DNA of 64,000 bases from Trinickia symbiotica (GCF_002934455.1 NZ_PTIR01000005.1:1-64000), one strand, 5' to 3'. Positions 48,386 to 58,408 are shown, counted from the stretch's first letter. The notes: generated by a model not told the origin, from the sequence alone. Program-made: numbers and translations.

Positions 48386-50131
48386 ATGAGCATCCCGTCA
48401 CAATCTCGTCCCGATGCTGTGTCGGCAATCGAATTCCACGAACCCCAGCCGGTCAATTGCGCAGCGCCCTTCCCCGCCGTTCGCTTGTCGTCGTTTTCGC
48501 CGTTTTCGTCGGCACGTTACCGATATCCCTCGTCGCGCCGCACGTTAGCGACGGCCGGCGTCGCCTGCGTCGCGGCGCTTGCGTTCGCCTCCGCGACCTG
48601 CTTCGCCGACACGCAGGTCGGCGGCACATTGCCGCCGCCGCCGGACGTTCTCTATGGCGATCTCTTCGTCGCCGTTCAGACCGCGCAGATATTTCCCGAT
48701 CAGAAGACGTTCGTCGACTCGACGCCGAACACCGACCCCGCGACGATCGTCGAGCTCTACGAGTCGCAAAAGAACCAGCCCGGCTTCTCGCTGCAGGCGT
48801 TCGTGAACCAATACTTCACGCCGCCGCCCGATCAGAGCATCACGCCGCCCGCGGGCCAGACGCTGCGCGAGCACATCGATTGGCTATGGACCGGCCTCAC
48901 GCGCACGACGACGACCGCGCCCGATTACAGCTCGCTCATCCCGTTGCCGAAGCCCTACGTCGTGCCGGGAGGGCGGTTCCGCGAAGGCTACTATTGGGAC
49001 ACCTACTTCACGATGCTCGGCCTGCAGGAGTCAGGGCACGAGGATCTCGTCGACGACATGCTCGACAACTTCGCCTACCTGATCAACACGTTCGGCCACA
49101 TTCCGAACGGCAATCGCACCTACTACCTGAGCCGCTCGCAGCCTCCGTTCTTCTCGTACATGGTCGAGCTCGCCGCCCAGAAGGAAGGCAACAGCGTCTA
49201 CCAGAAGTATCTTCCGGCGCTGCGTAAGGAATACGCGTACTGGATGCAGGGCGAGAGCAGCACGCCGCGCGGCAGCGCGACGCGCAACGTCGTCGTGCTG
49301 AAGGACGGAACGGTCCTGAACCGATACTGGGACGAGCTCGACACGCCGCGCGACGAGTCATATCTCGAAGACGTGCAGACGGCGCAGCAGGCAACGGACC
49401 GGCCGGCCAACGAGGTCTACCGCGATCTGCGCGCGACGGCCGAGAGCGGCTGGGATTTCAGCTCGCGATGGTTCGGCGACAACCAACATCTGTACACGGT
49501 GCGCACGACGTCGATCATCCCGGTCGATCTGAACAGCCTGATGTTCCACCTCGAAACGACGATCGCGGACGGCTGCACGGTCGCGCGCGACTTCGGGTGT
49601 GTGGCGCGGTTCATCGAGCACGCGGCGAAGCGCGCGATCGGCATCAACCGGTATCTCTGGAACAGCAAGGGGTATTACGGGGACTACGACTGGCGGCTCG
49701 GCACACCGCGCGACAACCAGACGCCAGCCATGTTGTACCCGCTGATGGCGGGCGTCGCTTACCCGGAGCGTGCGGCTAGAACCGCGCAAACCGTGCAGAA
49801 CGTGCTGTTGCGGCCAGGTGGTCTCGTGACGTCGCTCTACAACACGGGACAGCAATGGGATGCCCCGAACGGCTGGGCACCGCTGCACTGGATCGCGATC
49901 AAGGGGCTGACGAAATACGGGCGCAGCGACCTTGCGCGGCTCATTGGCACACGCTTTCTCGCCGACGTCGAAAATGTCTACTCGACGCAGCAAAAACTCG
50001 TCGAGAAATACGTGGTGGAAGGCGCAGGCGTTGGCGGTGGTGGCGGTGGCGAATATCCGCTGCAGGATGGCTTCGGATGGACGAACGGCGTCACGCTGAT
50101 GCTGCTCGATATGTACGGCGGCGGCCAGTGA
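48386..50131 (+). CDS. treA: Periplasmic trehalase
   Basis: Glycoside hydrolase family 37: splits trehalose into two glucose. 581 residues. An unusually long leader of about 55 residues precedes a hydrophobic signal segment ([17 protein letters not shown]), so it is exported. Signature 1 is [15 protein letters not shown] (194-208), signature 2 [10 protein letters not shown] (from 490), the catalytic Asp is expected in [10 protein letters not shown] and the catalytic Glu in [18 protein letters not shown] 48386 follows GGAGGAAAC. Gives the cell access to external trehalose and osmolyte recycling. Confidence 0.95.
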   Translation: MSIPSQSRPDAVSAIEFHEPQPVNCAAPFPAVRLSSFSPFSSARYRYPSSRRTLATAGVACVAALAFASATCFADTQVGGTLPPPPDVLYGDLFVAVQTAQIFPDQKTFVDSTPNTDPATIVELYESQKNQPGFSLQAFVNQYFTPPPDQSITPPAGQTLREHIDWLWTGLTRTTTTAPDYSSLIPLPKPYVVPGGRFREGYYWDTYFTMLGLQESGHEDLVDDMLDNFAYLINTFGHIPNGNRTYYLSRSQPPFFSYMVELAAQKEGNSVYQKYLPALRKEYAYWMQGESSTPRGSATRNVVVLKDGTVLNRYWDELDTPRDESYLEDVQTAQQATDRPANEVYRDLRATAESGWDFSSRWFGDNQHLYTVRTTSIIPVDLNSLMFHLETTIADGCTVARDFGCVARFIEHAAKRAIGINRYLWNSKGYYGDYDWRLGTPRDNQTPAMLYPLMAGVAYPERAARTAQTVQNVLLRPGGLVTSLYNTGQQWDAPNGWAPLHWIAIKGLTKYGRSDLARLIGTRFLADVENVYSTQQKLVEKYVVEGAGVGGGGGGEYPLQDGFGWTNGVTLMLLDMYGGGQ

Positions 50132-50136
50132 TGTAA

Positions 50137-50179
50137 GCAACGCGCGCGCCGGCGCCCTAAAGCCCGGCGCGCGGGTTGC
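50137..50179 (+). terminator. Stem-loop after trehalase
   Basis: Ten perfect pairs (50143-50152 with 50064+100, that is 50164-50173), one mismatch, then five more pairs (50137-50141 with 50175-50179), and an 11-base loop. Tail is only weakly T-rich. Likely terminator or 3' end stabiliser. Confidence 0.6.
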
Positions 50180-50248
50180 TTGCTCTTGATCGAATCATCT
50201 CTCGCATGCGAACGCAATGGCGGAGTTGCCGCCAGGGAGCACAACGCG

Positions 50249-50500
50249 ATGAAATCGATCAGCCTCAGACACATTGGACCCGCCGCGGTGCTTGCCGGCA
50301 TGTGCGCGGCGGCCGTCTTGACCGCCGTGGCCGAACAGGCGCCCGGGGACGATAGTGCATCGATGGTCAAGCCGCCGCAGCCGCCGGCAAGCGGTGCGAA
50401 TGCGCATAATCCCGACAATATGCCGGTCCACCGGCCGAAACAGCCGACGAACGATCCTATCGCCCGCCCACCGCCTGCCAGTGCGGCCAATGCGAAGTAG
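50249..50500 (+). CDS. Small secreted protein
   Basis: 83 residues: a signal peptide (MKSISLRHIGPAAVLAGMCA, followed by AAVLTAVA) and a Pro/Ala/Asn-rich mature part of about 55 residues with no known domain. ATG 50249 has AGGGAG about nine bases upstream. Function unknown. Confidence 0.6.
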   Translation: MKSISLRHIGPAAVLAGMCAAAVLTAVAEQAPGDDSASMVKPPQPPASGANAHNPDNMPVHRPKQPTNDPIARPPPASAANAK

Positions 50501-50581
50501 CGAGCGGTCGACCTACCGGGGGCGCGGGCCCGCCCCTCGGAGGAACGCCAAGGCCTGTGGCGACGGCGGGCCCGATGCCCA

Positions 50582-51715
50582 TCAATGAGGACGATATCGC
50601 TCGACGAGCCCCGCGATGTATTTATCGAAGTCGGCACCTAGGTTCGCATCGGTCAGATTGACGACGTTTTCCGCATTACGGCGCGCGTTGCTCGAGAAGT
50701 TGAAGCTACCGGTGTGAATCACTTTCTTGTCGACGACCAAGGTCTTGTTGTGCATGAAGTTGTAAAAGGCGTTGGCGGCGCTCGGATTGAACTTGCGTGA
50801 GTTCTTCGCGACGAGTTTTGCTTTCACCTGCTGCCACAATTGGGCCTTTTGCGACGAGCCATTGCCGTGCGCCCACGCTTTCTCGACGCCTGCCATCTGC
50901 GGCCCGTCATAGACGCCGCTGACTGCAATGCCCTTGCCGATCGCATCGACGAGCGCCTGCAGGACGAGGGCCGACGAAATGTCCATCGAGGCAACCGAAA
51001 CGCTTTGTTTCGCCGTACCGATCAACTCGGCAATGCGCTCGTCGATCGAAGGGCCGTCGCCCGGCGAGAAATCGACCTCGAGGCTATCGCCCGATATCGT
51101 CAACTGCCCGTGATCGTTCTTGCCCGTGCCGGCAATGCGGCCGTATTGCCAAAGCTCGTCGAAATCGGTCGTGTAGTAGTGCGCCAGTTCACTCGCGCCG
51201 GTGAAGATCAAGACATTGTTGTCTTGCAAGCCCCAACCGTCTTCGGTGAAGTTGGCCGTGCCCATCCAGACGTCCTTGTCGTCGCGAATCATGTACTTGC
51301 TGTGCATGAGCGCGCCATCGCCTTCGATGGGCGCCGGCTCGACGCCTTCCGGTAGATCGTGGATGTCGATGGACTGAATGGCTTTCAATTGCACGTGCGT
51401 ACGTTCGTAGCCCTCGAAGACGGAGGGACCGCTCTGGTCGCCCCCATAGAGTCGGCGATGAGCGGAGTTGGTACGCTTAGGCTCGTCGAAGTACGCGATC
51501 TTAACCTCGGCGTGTGCGGCGACCTCTGTCAGCGCTTCTCGAATCTGCTCCGCGACATCGCCGAAGAACTTGAAGTGATACGCCGCGATATGCAGGCTGC
51601 TCTTCGTTGCCTTGACGAACTCGCAGAATTTGTCCGCGGTCTCTTTCAAATTCTTTTGATCTTCGGGCTTGGCGTTGTTGTCGGCGCCGACTAGAAACAA
51701 AGGCTCGATGGGCAT
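50582..51715 (-). CDS. Phospholipase D-like protein with two HKD motifs
   Basis: 377 residues. Two HxKx4D motifs, MHSKYMIRDD (His138, Lys140) followed by GTANFTEDG, and MHNKTLVVD (His322, Lys324, Asp329) followed by GSFNFSSNA, make one phosphodiesterase active site. No signal peptide or membrane helix, so it is probably cytosolic or exported by another route. ATG 51715 follows GGAGGA. Family members include cardiolipin synthases, nucleases and toxins; the lack of membrane helices makes cardiolipin synthase unlikely. Substrate unknown. Confidence 0.8.
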   Translation of the reverse strand: MPIEPLFLVGADNNAKPEDQKNLKETADKFCEFVKATKSSLHIAAYHFKFFGDVAEQIREALTEVAAHAEVKIAYFDEPKRTNSAHRRLYGGDQSGPSVFEGYERTHVQLKAIQSIDIHDLPEGVEPAPIEGDGALMHSKYMIRDDKDVWMGTANFTEDGWGLQDNNVLIFTGASELAHYYTTDFDELWQYGRIAGTGKNDHGQLTISGDSLEVDFSPGDGPSIDERIAELIGTAKQSVSVASMDISSALVLQALVDAIGKGIAVSGVYDGPQMAGVEKAWAHGNGSSQKAQLWQQVKAKLVAKNSRKFNPSAANAFYNFMHNKTLVVDKKVIHTGSFNFSSNARRNAENVVNLTDANLGADFDKYIAGLVERYRPH

Positions 51716-51973
51716 CGTGAGTTCCTCCTTCTCCAAGTACGTGGAAGCCGCGCAAGCCGCGCGGCGCTCAACTCCTTGCACGACGAGAGTTGGAGAACCT
51801 TTATAGGCTTGCAGTATTACGGTTTTACTACCGCTACCCGCTGGCCTTCGACGAACGCATCCTTCGGCGTGACGAGCAGACCGTTCGATTCTGCATCGCC
51901 CGACACGGCGGAGAACATACAATCGCTTCTTATCCGACATGCTGCCGAGCAAGGAAGCAGGAGGGACCGCCCG

Positions 51974-52345
51974 ATGACCGACGCGCACAACGACGCTGAA
52001 CCAACGCCCGTCACGCCGAAGACACGGCCTGCGCCCAGGATCGTGCCACCCGGATACCGCCAGGGCATCATCACCGCCATCACGGTTTTGCTGGGCTTTT
52101 CGCTGGCGTTCTGGCGATTCTGGGGCTTTGAAAGCAGCGGCCGCTGGACACTGCGTTCAATATTGGCGGCGCTGCCATTGGTCATCGCCGTCTGCTTGCA
52201 GATCTTCGCGTTGTTCCGCTCGCTGCGCGTCGAGGACGATGAGGTTCCCGAGTACCGGAAGACGGTGCGCTGGTTCCTTGCATCCGCCGCCGCGTTGCTG
52301 ATCGGATTGCTGATCGCAATCGTCGATGCAGCCAGCGGCGATTGA
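51974..52345 (+). CDS. Small integral membrane protein
   Basis: 123 residues with a Pro-rich cytosolic N-terminus (about 28 residues) and three membrane segments: IITAITVLLGFSLAFWRFWG, ILAALPLVIAVCLQIFALF and FLASAAALLIGLLIAIVDA. ATG 51974 follows AGGAGGG. 22 bases upstream of the channel gene on the same strand, so probably co-transcribed. Function unknown. Confidence 0.7.
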   Translation: MTDAHNDAEPTPVTPKTRPAPRIVPPGYRQGIITAITVLLGFSLAFWRFWGFESSGRWTLRSILAALPLVIAVCLQIFALFRSLRVEDDEVPEYRKTVRWFLASAAALLIGLLIAIVDAASGD

Positions 52346-52367
52346 GCGTTTGATCAGGAGCCGAACG

Positions 52368-52943
52368 ATGGGAAAGGGACGCATTGAAGCATTCAGCGAC
52401 GGGGTCATCGCGATCATCATCACGATCATGGTGCTCGAGATTCATGTGCCCCATGGATTCGATCTCGATGCGTTGAAGCCTGTCGCCCCGGTGTTCTTCG
52501 CCTACGTGCTCAGCTTCATCTATGTCGGCATCTATTGGAACAATCATCACCACATGTTCCATCTCGTCCAGCGTGTCGACGGCCTCGTCATGTGGGCCAA
52601 CCTCCATTTGTTGTTCTGGCTGTCGCTGCTGCCCGCGGTCACCCATTGGATCGGCAACAGCCATCTCGCGCCGTGGCCGACGGCGCTATACGGGGCCATC
52701 CTCGTGATGTCGGCCATCGCCTACTTCATGCTGACTCGCGCACTGCTGCGGATTCACGGTCCCGAGTCGCCCCTCGCGCGTGCGGTCGGACGCGACGTGA
52801 AAGGGGCGATTTCCGTCGTCCTGTATCTGCTCGGCATTGCATCCGCCTTCTATCTGCCTGCCGCGTCCGTCTCGCTCTATGCGCTCACCGCGGCCATCTG
52901 GCTCGTGCCGGACAAGCGCGTGGAGCGGGTGCTCGAGCATTGA
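52368..52943 (+). CDS. TMEM175-family channel-like protein
   Basis: 191 residues, about five to six membrane segments. The N-terminal RIEAFSDGVIAIIITIMVLE motif is diagnostic for the TMEM175 family, whose studied members are potassium-selective channels that act as tetramers in bacteria. The FSDG motif is intact. ATG 52368 follows AGGAG. Channel function is inferred from the family. Confidence 0.85.
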   Translation: MGKGRIEAFSDGVIAIIITIMVLEIHVPHGFDLDALKPVAPVFFAYVLSFIYVGIYWNNHHHMFHLVQRVDGLVMWANLHLLFWLSLLPAVTHWIGNSHLAPWPTALYGAILVMSAIAYFMLTRALLRIHGPESPLARAVGRDVKGAISVVLYLLGIASAFYLPAASVSLYALTAAIWLVPDKRVERVLEH

Positions 52944-53124
52944 GCATCACGGAACGAGCGAGCTGCGATCGCACCGCCCACCATACAGTCGTATGACTCC
53001 GTCATGCTTATGAGCCTTCTGTGCGTCCACATGTACGATAGTGCCGGCGCCGCTCAGCCACTAATCTTGTATCCACGTCGAAGGCAATTGCGACCTAGGC
53101 GACAACACATTGGAGAGAGACGAG

Positions 53125-53250
53125 ATGTTCCGGCTGAGCAATTGGATTTTCATCGGCAGCAACGCCTACGACGAATACACATACGTGCCGTGGCTCGGTA
53201 AGAACGTCTATCGTCGTACCGTCGATTTGAGGGCGATCACGCTGCTGTGA
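53125..53250 (+). CDS. Very small open frame with ribosome site
   Basis: 41 codons encoding MFRLSNWIFIGSNAYDEYTY and continuing VPWLGKNVYRR to a TGA at 53248. GGAGAG about eight bases upstream. The aromatic-rich composition looks protein-like rather than random for this base composition. Too short for confident assignment. Confidence 0.4.
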   Translation: MFRLSNWIFIGSNAYDEYTYVPWLGKNVYRRTVDLRAITLL

Positions 53251-54130
53251 TCGATCGAAGCGAACAAACGCGAGGGAGAACAACCGACAGCGCCTGAACG
53301 CGTATTCCCCGCTTCACTCACCTGCTATTCCCCTTTTGGCTGCGCTTTCTCCAGTTGAGCGCGGCCTTTCTTTTTTGCGCAACTCGCTAATCAAGCTAGT
53401 TGAGCGCCATCGTCGGCACCCGGTTTGAGCGAAGAGATCCGCAGGGGAGAGCCTGCGTGCTGGCAACGAACGGAACGCAACGTATGGATCGCCGACGCGC
53501 GCGCGGCCGCGCGAGGGCAAGCTCGCACAGCCGCGAGGGGATGGGGTATCGAGGTGCTGAAGACCGGGGAACGAGCGTGCTTACCTCAACCGCCCTGCTC
53601 GCTAGAGAGTTTGAACACGCGAGCTGCGTCGCGTCCCGTGCGCAACATGCAGTGACCGGGCCATGAGGCCAAACGCATGGCGTGCTGCCGCGAAGGCCGC
53701 CGCCATGGGAGCGATGCGCGCAAGGACGGCCGTCCGATCAGCCGATGCCGCGCACGAGATCGATCTGGCCTGAGTGACATAGTGGATCACCGGGAATGCG
53801 TTGAGGGAACCATACCTATCGCGCACGTCCGAATCGAAACATCGTTCGTCCGCAGTGGGCTTCAAAGCGCCGTCGCGCCATAGACTGAAAAGTACGCTCG
53901 CACGCGCGCCACGACAAACATGCAAGAAGACGCCGCTTACCCACACTGGTTTGAACGGGTCATACACAAGTATGATTGCCAGTCCGTCACCCCACAGCGC
54001 GTAGGCCCGGTTCTCTTCGCGCGGCGCCTGGGGCTTCGCCCAATTCTTGCGGCGCCGCAGCAGGCCTATAATGGGTTTCCCCCTCGCGGCGAAGCGCTGC
54101 ACGCCTTGCGGGGGTTTACGAGGAGCGTGC
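53251..54130. other. Long region without a convincing gene
   Basis: About 880 bases. Short open frames on both strands lack protein character, ribosome sites or recognisable domains. Near the left end the ten-mer agttgagcgc occurs at 53353-53362 and 53398-53407, with an inverted partial copy (gcgcaact, 53377-53384) between. A TATAAT at 54067-54072 may be the -10 for the response regulator at 54131. Possibly a decayed gene or an untranslated RNA. Confidence 0.4.
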
Positions 54131-54799
54131 ATGGTTTCCGCTCAGTCCCCTTCTTCGATGAAGACCGGTACCGAAACACCCGTCGTCTATATCGTGGACG
54201 ACGAGGAATCGATGCGGCTGGCGTTGAGCAATCTGCTGCGCTCGGTGGGCCTTTCGGTCGAAGCGTTCGGATCGGTGCGCGAGTTCCTCTCTTTTCCGAA
54301 AGCGAACGTGCCGAGCTGTCTCATCCTCGACGTCAGGCTTCGCGGCGAGAGCGGGCTTGCGTTTCAGCAGGATATGGCCCGCGCCGGACTGCACATTCCC
54401 GTGCTGTTCATGACGGGCTACGGCGACATCGAAATGTCCGTCAAGGCGATGCGCGCTGGCGCCCTCAATTTCTTTCCGAAGCCGTTTCGCGATCAGGACA
54501 TGCTCGACGCCGTCACGGAAGCGCTCGCGCGCGACGGCGAACGGATAGCGGCCGAGCGGTCCGTCGCATCGCTGCGCACTGCCTACGAATCGTTGACTCC
54601 GCGGGAACGCGAAGTCATGGAGTTCGTCATCGCCGGTCTGATGAACAAGCAAATCGCCGCGCAGATGAACCTCAGTGAGATCACCGTCAAGATTCACCGC
54701 GGACAGGTCATGAAAAAGATGGCGGCGCGCTCAGTGCCCGATTTGGTCCGGAAGGCGGAAGCACTCGGCGTCGAGCCCCATCGGACGCGGACGTCGTAG
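54131..54799 (+). CDS. FixJ-type response regulator
   Basis: 222 residues. Receiver domain (about 17-135) with VVYIVDDEES, phosphoacceptor Asp67 in LILDVRL, and the conserved Lys in FPKPF (Lys117). A LuxR/FixJ helix-turn-helix follows (about 153-210): LTPREREVMEFVIAGLMNKQ. ATG 54131 follows AGGAG. The PAS histidine kinase at 55482 is the likely partner. Targets unknown. Confidence 0.92.
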   Translation: MVSAQSPSSMKTGTETPVVYIVDDEESMRLALSNLLRSVGLSVEAFGSVREFLSFPKANVPSCLILDVRLRGESGLAFQQDMARAGLHIPVLFMTGYGDIEMSVKAMRAGALNFFPKPFRDQDMLDAVTEALARDGERIAAERSVASLRTAYESLTPREREVMEFVIAGLMNKQIAAQMNLSEITVKIHRGQVMKKMAARSVPDLVRKAEALGVEPHRTRTS

Positions 54800-54826
54800 C
54801 TTGCGCGCGAAACGGTGGCGCAAGCT
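54798..54826. terminator. Stem-loop between convergent regulators
   Basis: Perfect nine-base arms, agcttgcgc (54798-54806) and gcgcaagct (54818-54826), around an 11-base loop, starting within the stop codon of the FixJ-type gene. No T-run. May act as a weak bidirectional terminator. Confidence 0.4.
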
Positions 54827-54877
54827 GCCGCTGTAGGCCGCTCAGGCCGCTTCGCGCGGCGGCATCGGCGCCAACAC

Positions 54878-55273
54878 TCAGCGATCGCCCGTGGCGGCAC
54901 CCGTGGCAAGGGTCAGATAGTGCGCCAGCGCTTCGGCGTCGACGGGTTTTTCGAGCAGCGCCAATGCGCCGCGCGCCGCGATCTGCTCGCGCAGCGAATC
55001 GGTTGCGAATGCGGTCACGAAGATCGTCGGCGGCGCCTGCCCGCTAGCCGTTAAACGGTCGTGCATCTCGATCCCCGACATCCCCGGCATCTTGATGTCC
55101 GAAATAAGACATGTCGACTCGGCGGCGTCAGCTTGTTGGGACACCGATCGCAGGTACTGCTCGGCGGATTCGAAGACCGTCGCCGACCAGCCGAGCGAGC
55201 GCACGAGGCTCGCGATCGCGTACCGCGAGGCCTCGTCGTCGTCGACAATCGAGATAGTTCGGACGGAGTGCAT
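54878..55273 (-). CDS. Stand-alone receiver domain protein
   Basis: 131 residues, one receiver domain and no output domain. The acidic pocket is SIVDDDE, the phosphoacceptor Asp59 is in LISDIKMPG, and the Lys is in LLEKPVD. Similar to FixJ-type receivers. Lies between the FixJ-type regulator and the kinase, transcribed away from the kinase. May act as a phosphate sink or relay for the adjacent kinase. Confidence 0.9.
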   Translation of the reverse strand: MHSVRTISIVDDDEASRYAIASLVRSLGWSATVFESAEQYLRSVSQQADAAESTCLISDIKMPGMSGIEMHDRLTASGQAPPTIFVTAFATDSLREQIAARGALALLEKPVDAEALAHYLTLATGAATGDR

Positions 55274-55481
55274 AAACGAGTTCGGTTGACGGACGGCGGG
55301 GGTCGCCTCGCGCGTCGGAAGTCTTTGAAGCCTAAGCGTAATCCCCGAGCGGCCCGGCGCACATCATACTGACGTATGGCGTTAGGATTGCCCGTATAGG
55401 GCTTTGAAAAGAGCGAGGCCTGCCGCGGCGCGTCGCGCTGGCGCTCGCCTTGCCTCGGGCCCCATCGGGGAGGGACAAAAA

Positions 55482-57017
55482 GTGGACGATCGCAAGCGCG
55501 CCGAAGATGCGTTGCGCGAGAGCGAGGCCCATTGGCGGGAGGTGTTCGAGCACAACCCGGTCATGTATTTCATGGTCGACGACAAGGGCGTCGTCATTTC
55601 CGTCAATGCGTTCGGCGCCGCGCAGCTCGGCTATGAAGTGAGCGAACTCGTCGGCAAGCCCGTCCTCGGCGTCTTCCTCGACGAAGATCGCCCCTTCGTG
55701 CTGCGGAACATGGCTGTCTGCCTCGAGAATCCGGGGCAGCCGCACAATTGGGAAGTCCGCAAGATTCGAAAGAATGGCACCGTGCTCTGGGTGCGTGAAA
55801 ACGCCAAGGCCGTGAAGCGGGCGAACGGCTTTCTCGTGCTGGTCGCTTGTGAAGACATCACCGAGCGAAGACGGACGGAAGACGCGCTGCGGCAAAGCGA
55901 GATGTATCTGGCCGAAGCGCAACGGCTGAGCCGCACCGGAAGCTTCGGCTGGCGAGCGGCGAAAGGGGAGCTCGTCTGGTCCGCGGAAACGTTCAGGATC
56001 TTCGAATGCGATCCCACGCTGAAGCCCAGCGTCGAACTCGCCCTCGAGCGCACGCATCCCGACGATCGAAACTTTCTGCGGCAGTTCCTCAAAGGCGTCG
56101 CGCGCGAGGACAAGGATTGGGAAGTCGACCATCGGCTGCTCATGCCGGACGGCCGCGTGAAGGACGTTCGAGCCGTGGCGCATGCGGTGCGAGACGACGA
56201 GGGGGGTCTCGAATTCATCGGCGCCGTAATGGACGTCACCGACTTGCGAAAGGCGGCCCAGGAACTGCATAACGCTCGAGCTGAGCTCGCGCATGTCACG
56301 CGCGTGACGGCGCTCGGCGAGCTGAGCGCGGCAATTGCCCATGAGGTGAACCAGCCGATCGCGGCGATCGTCACGGATGCGCGGGCGGCGCTCAATTGGC
56401 TGGCTCACGAGCCGCCCGAGCTGGAGGAAGTCCGGCAGGCGCTCTACAGAATCGGTAAGCAAGGCAGCCGGGCAGCCGACGTCATCGGTCGGATCCGCGA
56501 TCTTGTCAAGAAAGCGCCGATGAGCAAGGTTGCGGTGGACATCAACGAAGCGGTCCGGGAGGTGCTGGCGTTGACGCGCGGCGAGATTTCGAGCTCCGGT
56601 GCCACCTTGCGGATGTCGCTCGCCGAGGACTTGCCGCTCGTCCAAGCCGATCGCGTACAACTCCAGCAGGTGCTGCTGAACCTGATCGTCAATGCGCTCC
56701 AGGCGATGGCCGGCGAAGTGCAAGGGCCGGACGAGCCGCCGGAGCCGCGAGAGTTGCGGATCACGACCGCTCACGCGGAGCCGAGTGGGGTGCGGGTCTC
56801 GGTGCAGGACTCGGGGCCTGGCCTGCCCCCCTCGCTGATGGACCGCATCTTCGCGCCGTTCTACTCGACGAAGCCGGGCGGGCTCGGGATGGGGCTATCG
56901 ATCTGCCGTTCGATCATCGAGGCCCACGACGGACGTTTGTGGGCGACGGCCGGCGAGCACCGGGGGGCGGTATTCCACTTCGTCGTACCGGCGGCCCCAT
57001 GGTCCCAATCGAGTTGA
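55482..57017 (+). CDS. PAS-domain sensor histidine kinase
   Basis: 511 residues without membrane segments. Two PAS domains (about 15-130 and 140-255), each with PAC-like ends (EDITERRR, MDVTDLRKA). Phosphoacceptor His287 is in AIAHEVNQPIAAI; the HATPase domain has QVLLNLIVNALQA (N box), DSGPGLPP (G1) and GLGMGLSICRSII (G2). A FixL-like cytosolic sensor; ligand unknown, and no haem ligand is obvious. GTG 55482 is chosen since GGGAGGGA lies seven bases before it; a TTG at 55404 lacks such a site. Confidence 0.92.
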   Translation: MDDRKRAEDALRESEAHWREVFEHNPVMYFMVDDKGVVISVNAFGAAQLGYEVSELVGKPVLGVFLDEDRPFVLRNMAVCLENPGQPHNWEVRKIRKNGTVLWVRENAKAVKRANGFLVLVACEDITERRRTEDALRQSEMYLAEAQRLSRTGSFGWRAAKGELVWSAETFRIFECDPTLKPSVELALERTHPDDRNFLRQFLKGVAREDKDWEVDHRLLMPDGRVKDVRAVAHAVRDDEGGLEFIGAVMDVTDLRKAAQELHNARAELAHVTRVTALGELSAAIAHEVNQPIAAIVTDARAALNWLAHEPPELEEVRQALYRIGKQGSRAADVIGRIRDLVKKAPMSKVAVDINEAVREVLALTRGEISSSGATLRMSLAEDLPLVQADRVQLQQVLLNLIVNALQAMAGEVQGPDEPPEPRELRITTAHAEPSGVRVSVQDSGPGLPPSLMDRIFAPFYSTKPGGLGMGLSICRSIIEAHDGRLWATAGEHRGAVFHFVVPAAPWSQSS

Positions 57018-57072
57018 ACGACACCGGACCGATGCTCCGTCGCCCCACGATGCACGTTTGAGCCCGTGGGAC

Positions 57073-58406
57073 TCACGCGGCGACAAACATCTGGCACTGA
57101 CGGCGCATGCCGGCGAAAATCGTGTCGGCGACGTCCATCGGAAACTCGCGCGGCAAGAGAGCGGCGACCTCGTCGATGACGGACTCTGTTCGGGCGTGCA
57201 GCATAGCCATCATGTCCTCGACTTCCTTGGCGGCGAAACCGACGCGCTCGCCCTGGGCGAGCCAGTGGCGGCGCTGAATCTGTTCGATCGCATAGTGGCT
57301 GTTCTTGCTGCGAACGGCCATTGCAAGTCTGGCCCTTTGCGGGGGCAATTGGTTCTTCCCTTTGCCGATGATCGGATGGGCCGACAGCACGTCATAGAGC
57401 GGGGTCGCCCGGTAGTAGCGATCGCCGGCAAGCAAGGCAATGCTGAAGTTCTTCGCGTGCCCGTCGATGGCAGCAAGCAGCCAGAAGACCAGTTGGGCCT
57501 GATAGAAATTTCGCGTGTCCACGGCGGCACGATCAGAGCCGGAAAGCACGGCCATGATCTTGTCGATGCCGGGGCCGCCTTCCGATTCGTACTTGCGATT
57601 CGCGGACGTACCCGTCGCCTGACACATGTCTTCTTGCGGCAGCCGAAGAAACCACGTTTTATCGGTCGAGAGCCTGCGATCGAACCGTTCGACGACGAGC
57701 ACTTTCTGGTCTTCGAATCGTTGAATCTCGCACCGGGCAATGGGCAAGCCATACGCGGCAACGATCTTGGAGCAAAGCCATTCGTTCTCGACCGACGTCC
57801 GCATGTCGGCCTGCATGTTGCCGACGAGCCCGAGCGGCAGTTTCAAAATGTGCGTCGTCGGGGTGCTACCGACAGGAAGGAGCCAACGACCTTGATGCCA
57901 AAGCAGTGCCGTTTTCTCCTGCGCGCCGGCGATCGAGAGGCGGAGATCGTCGACGAACTCGTGCGCGCCCGGAATCGGAGCCGCAGTGGTATCGCGCAAC
58001 AGATGCGCGATGTCGCTCTCGGTCAGCGCACGCCCTTGGATCGTCCGCACCTCTTCAGGCTCCTCCTCGGAAGGCAGCATCTGGATTGCTCCCACACAGT
58101 CGGGCCCAGTTTGGCCAACAATTGAAATGCCGACGTGCCGTCGGCCTTGTATCGCGTGGCGATACGGCGACGGATCTGCTCGCTGTCCGGAAGAAGATTG
58201 TCGAAATAGCTCTGAACGATCGCCCCGTGATACGGCTGGTTGCCGGGCGTGAACGGCAAGGACAAGGAAAGGGGGCGCCCTTGCGGATTCTCGATCCAGT
58301 CGGGCCGATATCGGAACCGTTCACCGCCGTACGTGCTTTCCCAGTGGCCGACCGGCAGGCCGTTAATCCATAAGTCAAGACGATTTGCGCGCGTGCGGCG
58401 TGCCAT
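57073..58406 (-). pseudogene. hipA: HipA-type serine/threonine kinase toxin, frameshifted
   Basis: Type II toxin of hipBA, a kinase that in E. coli phosphorylates glutamyl-tRNA synthetase. The N-terminal part (from ATG 58406, MARRTRANRLDLWINGLPVG) is in one frame to about 58106 (FQLLAKLG) and the rest continues in another (DCVGAIQMLPSEEEP). One base appears missing near 58100-58106. The C-terminal kinase part is complete: SIAGAQEKTALL (activation loop Ser region), VERFDR, AIDGHAKNFSI with the catalytic Asp. If real, the toxin is inactive; if an assembly error, it is a normal HipA. Lies two bases after hipB. Confidence 0.85.
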
Positions 58407-58408
58407 TG

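Noticed and set aside
53602..54132. 176-codon minus-strand frame in the gap before the response regulator
   Set aside because: No ribosome site, no domain, and part runs over the regulator's promoter region.
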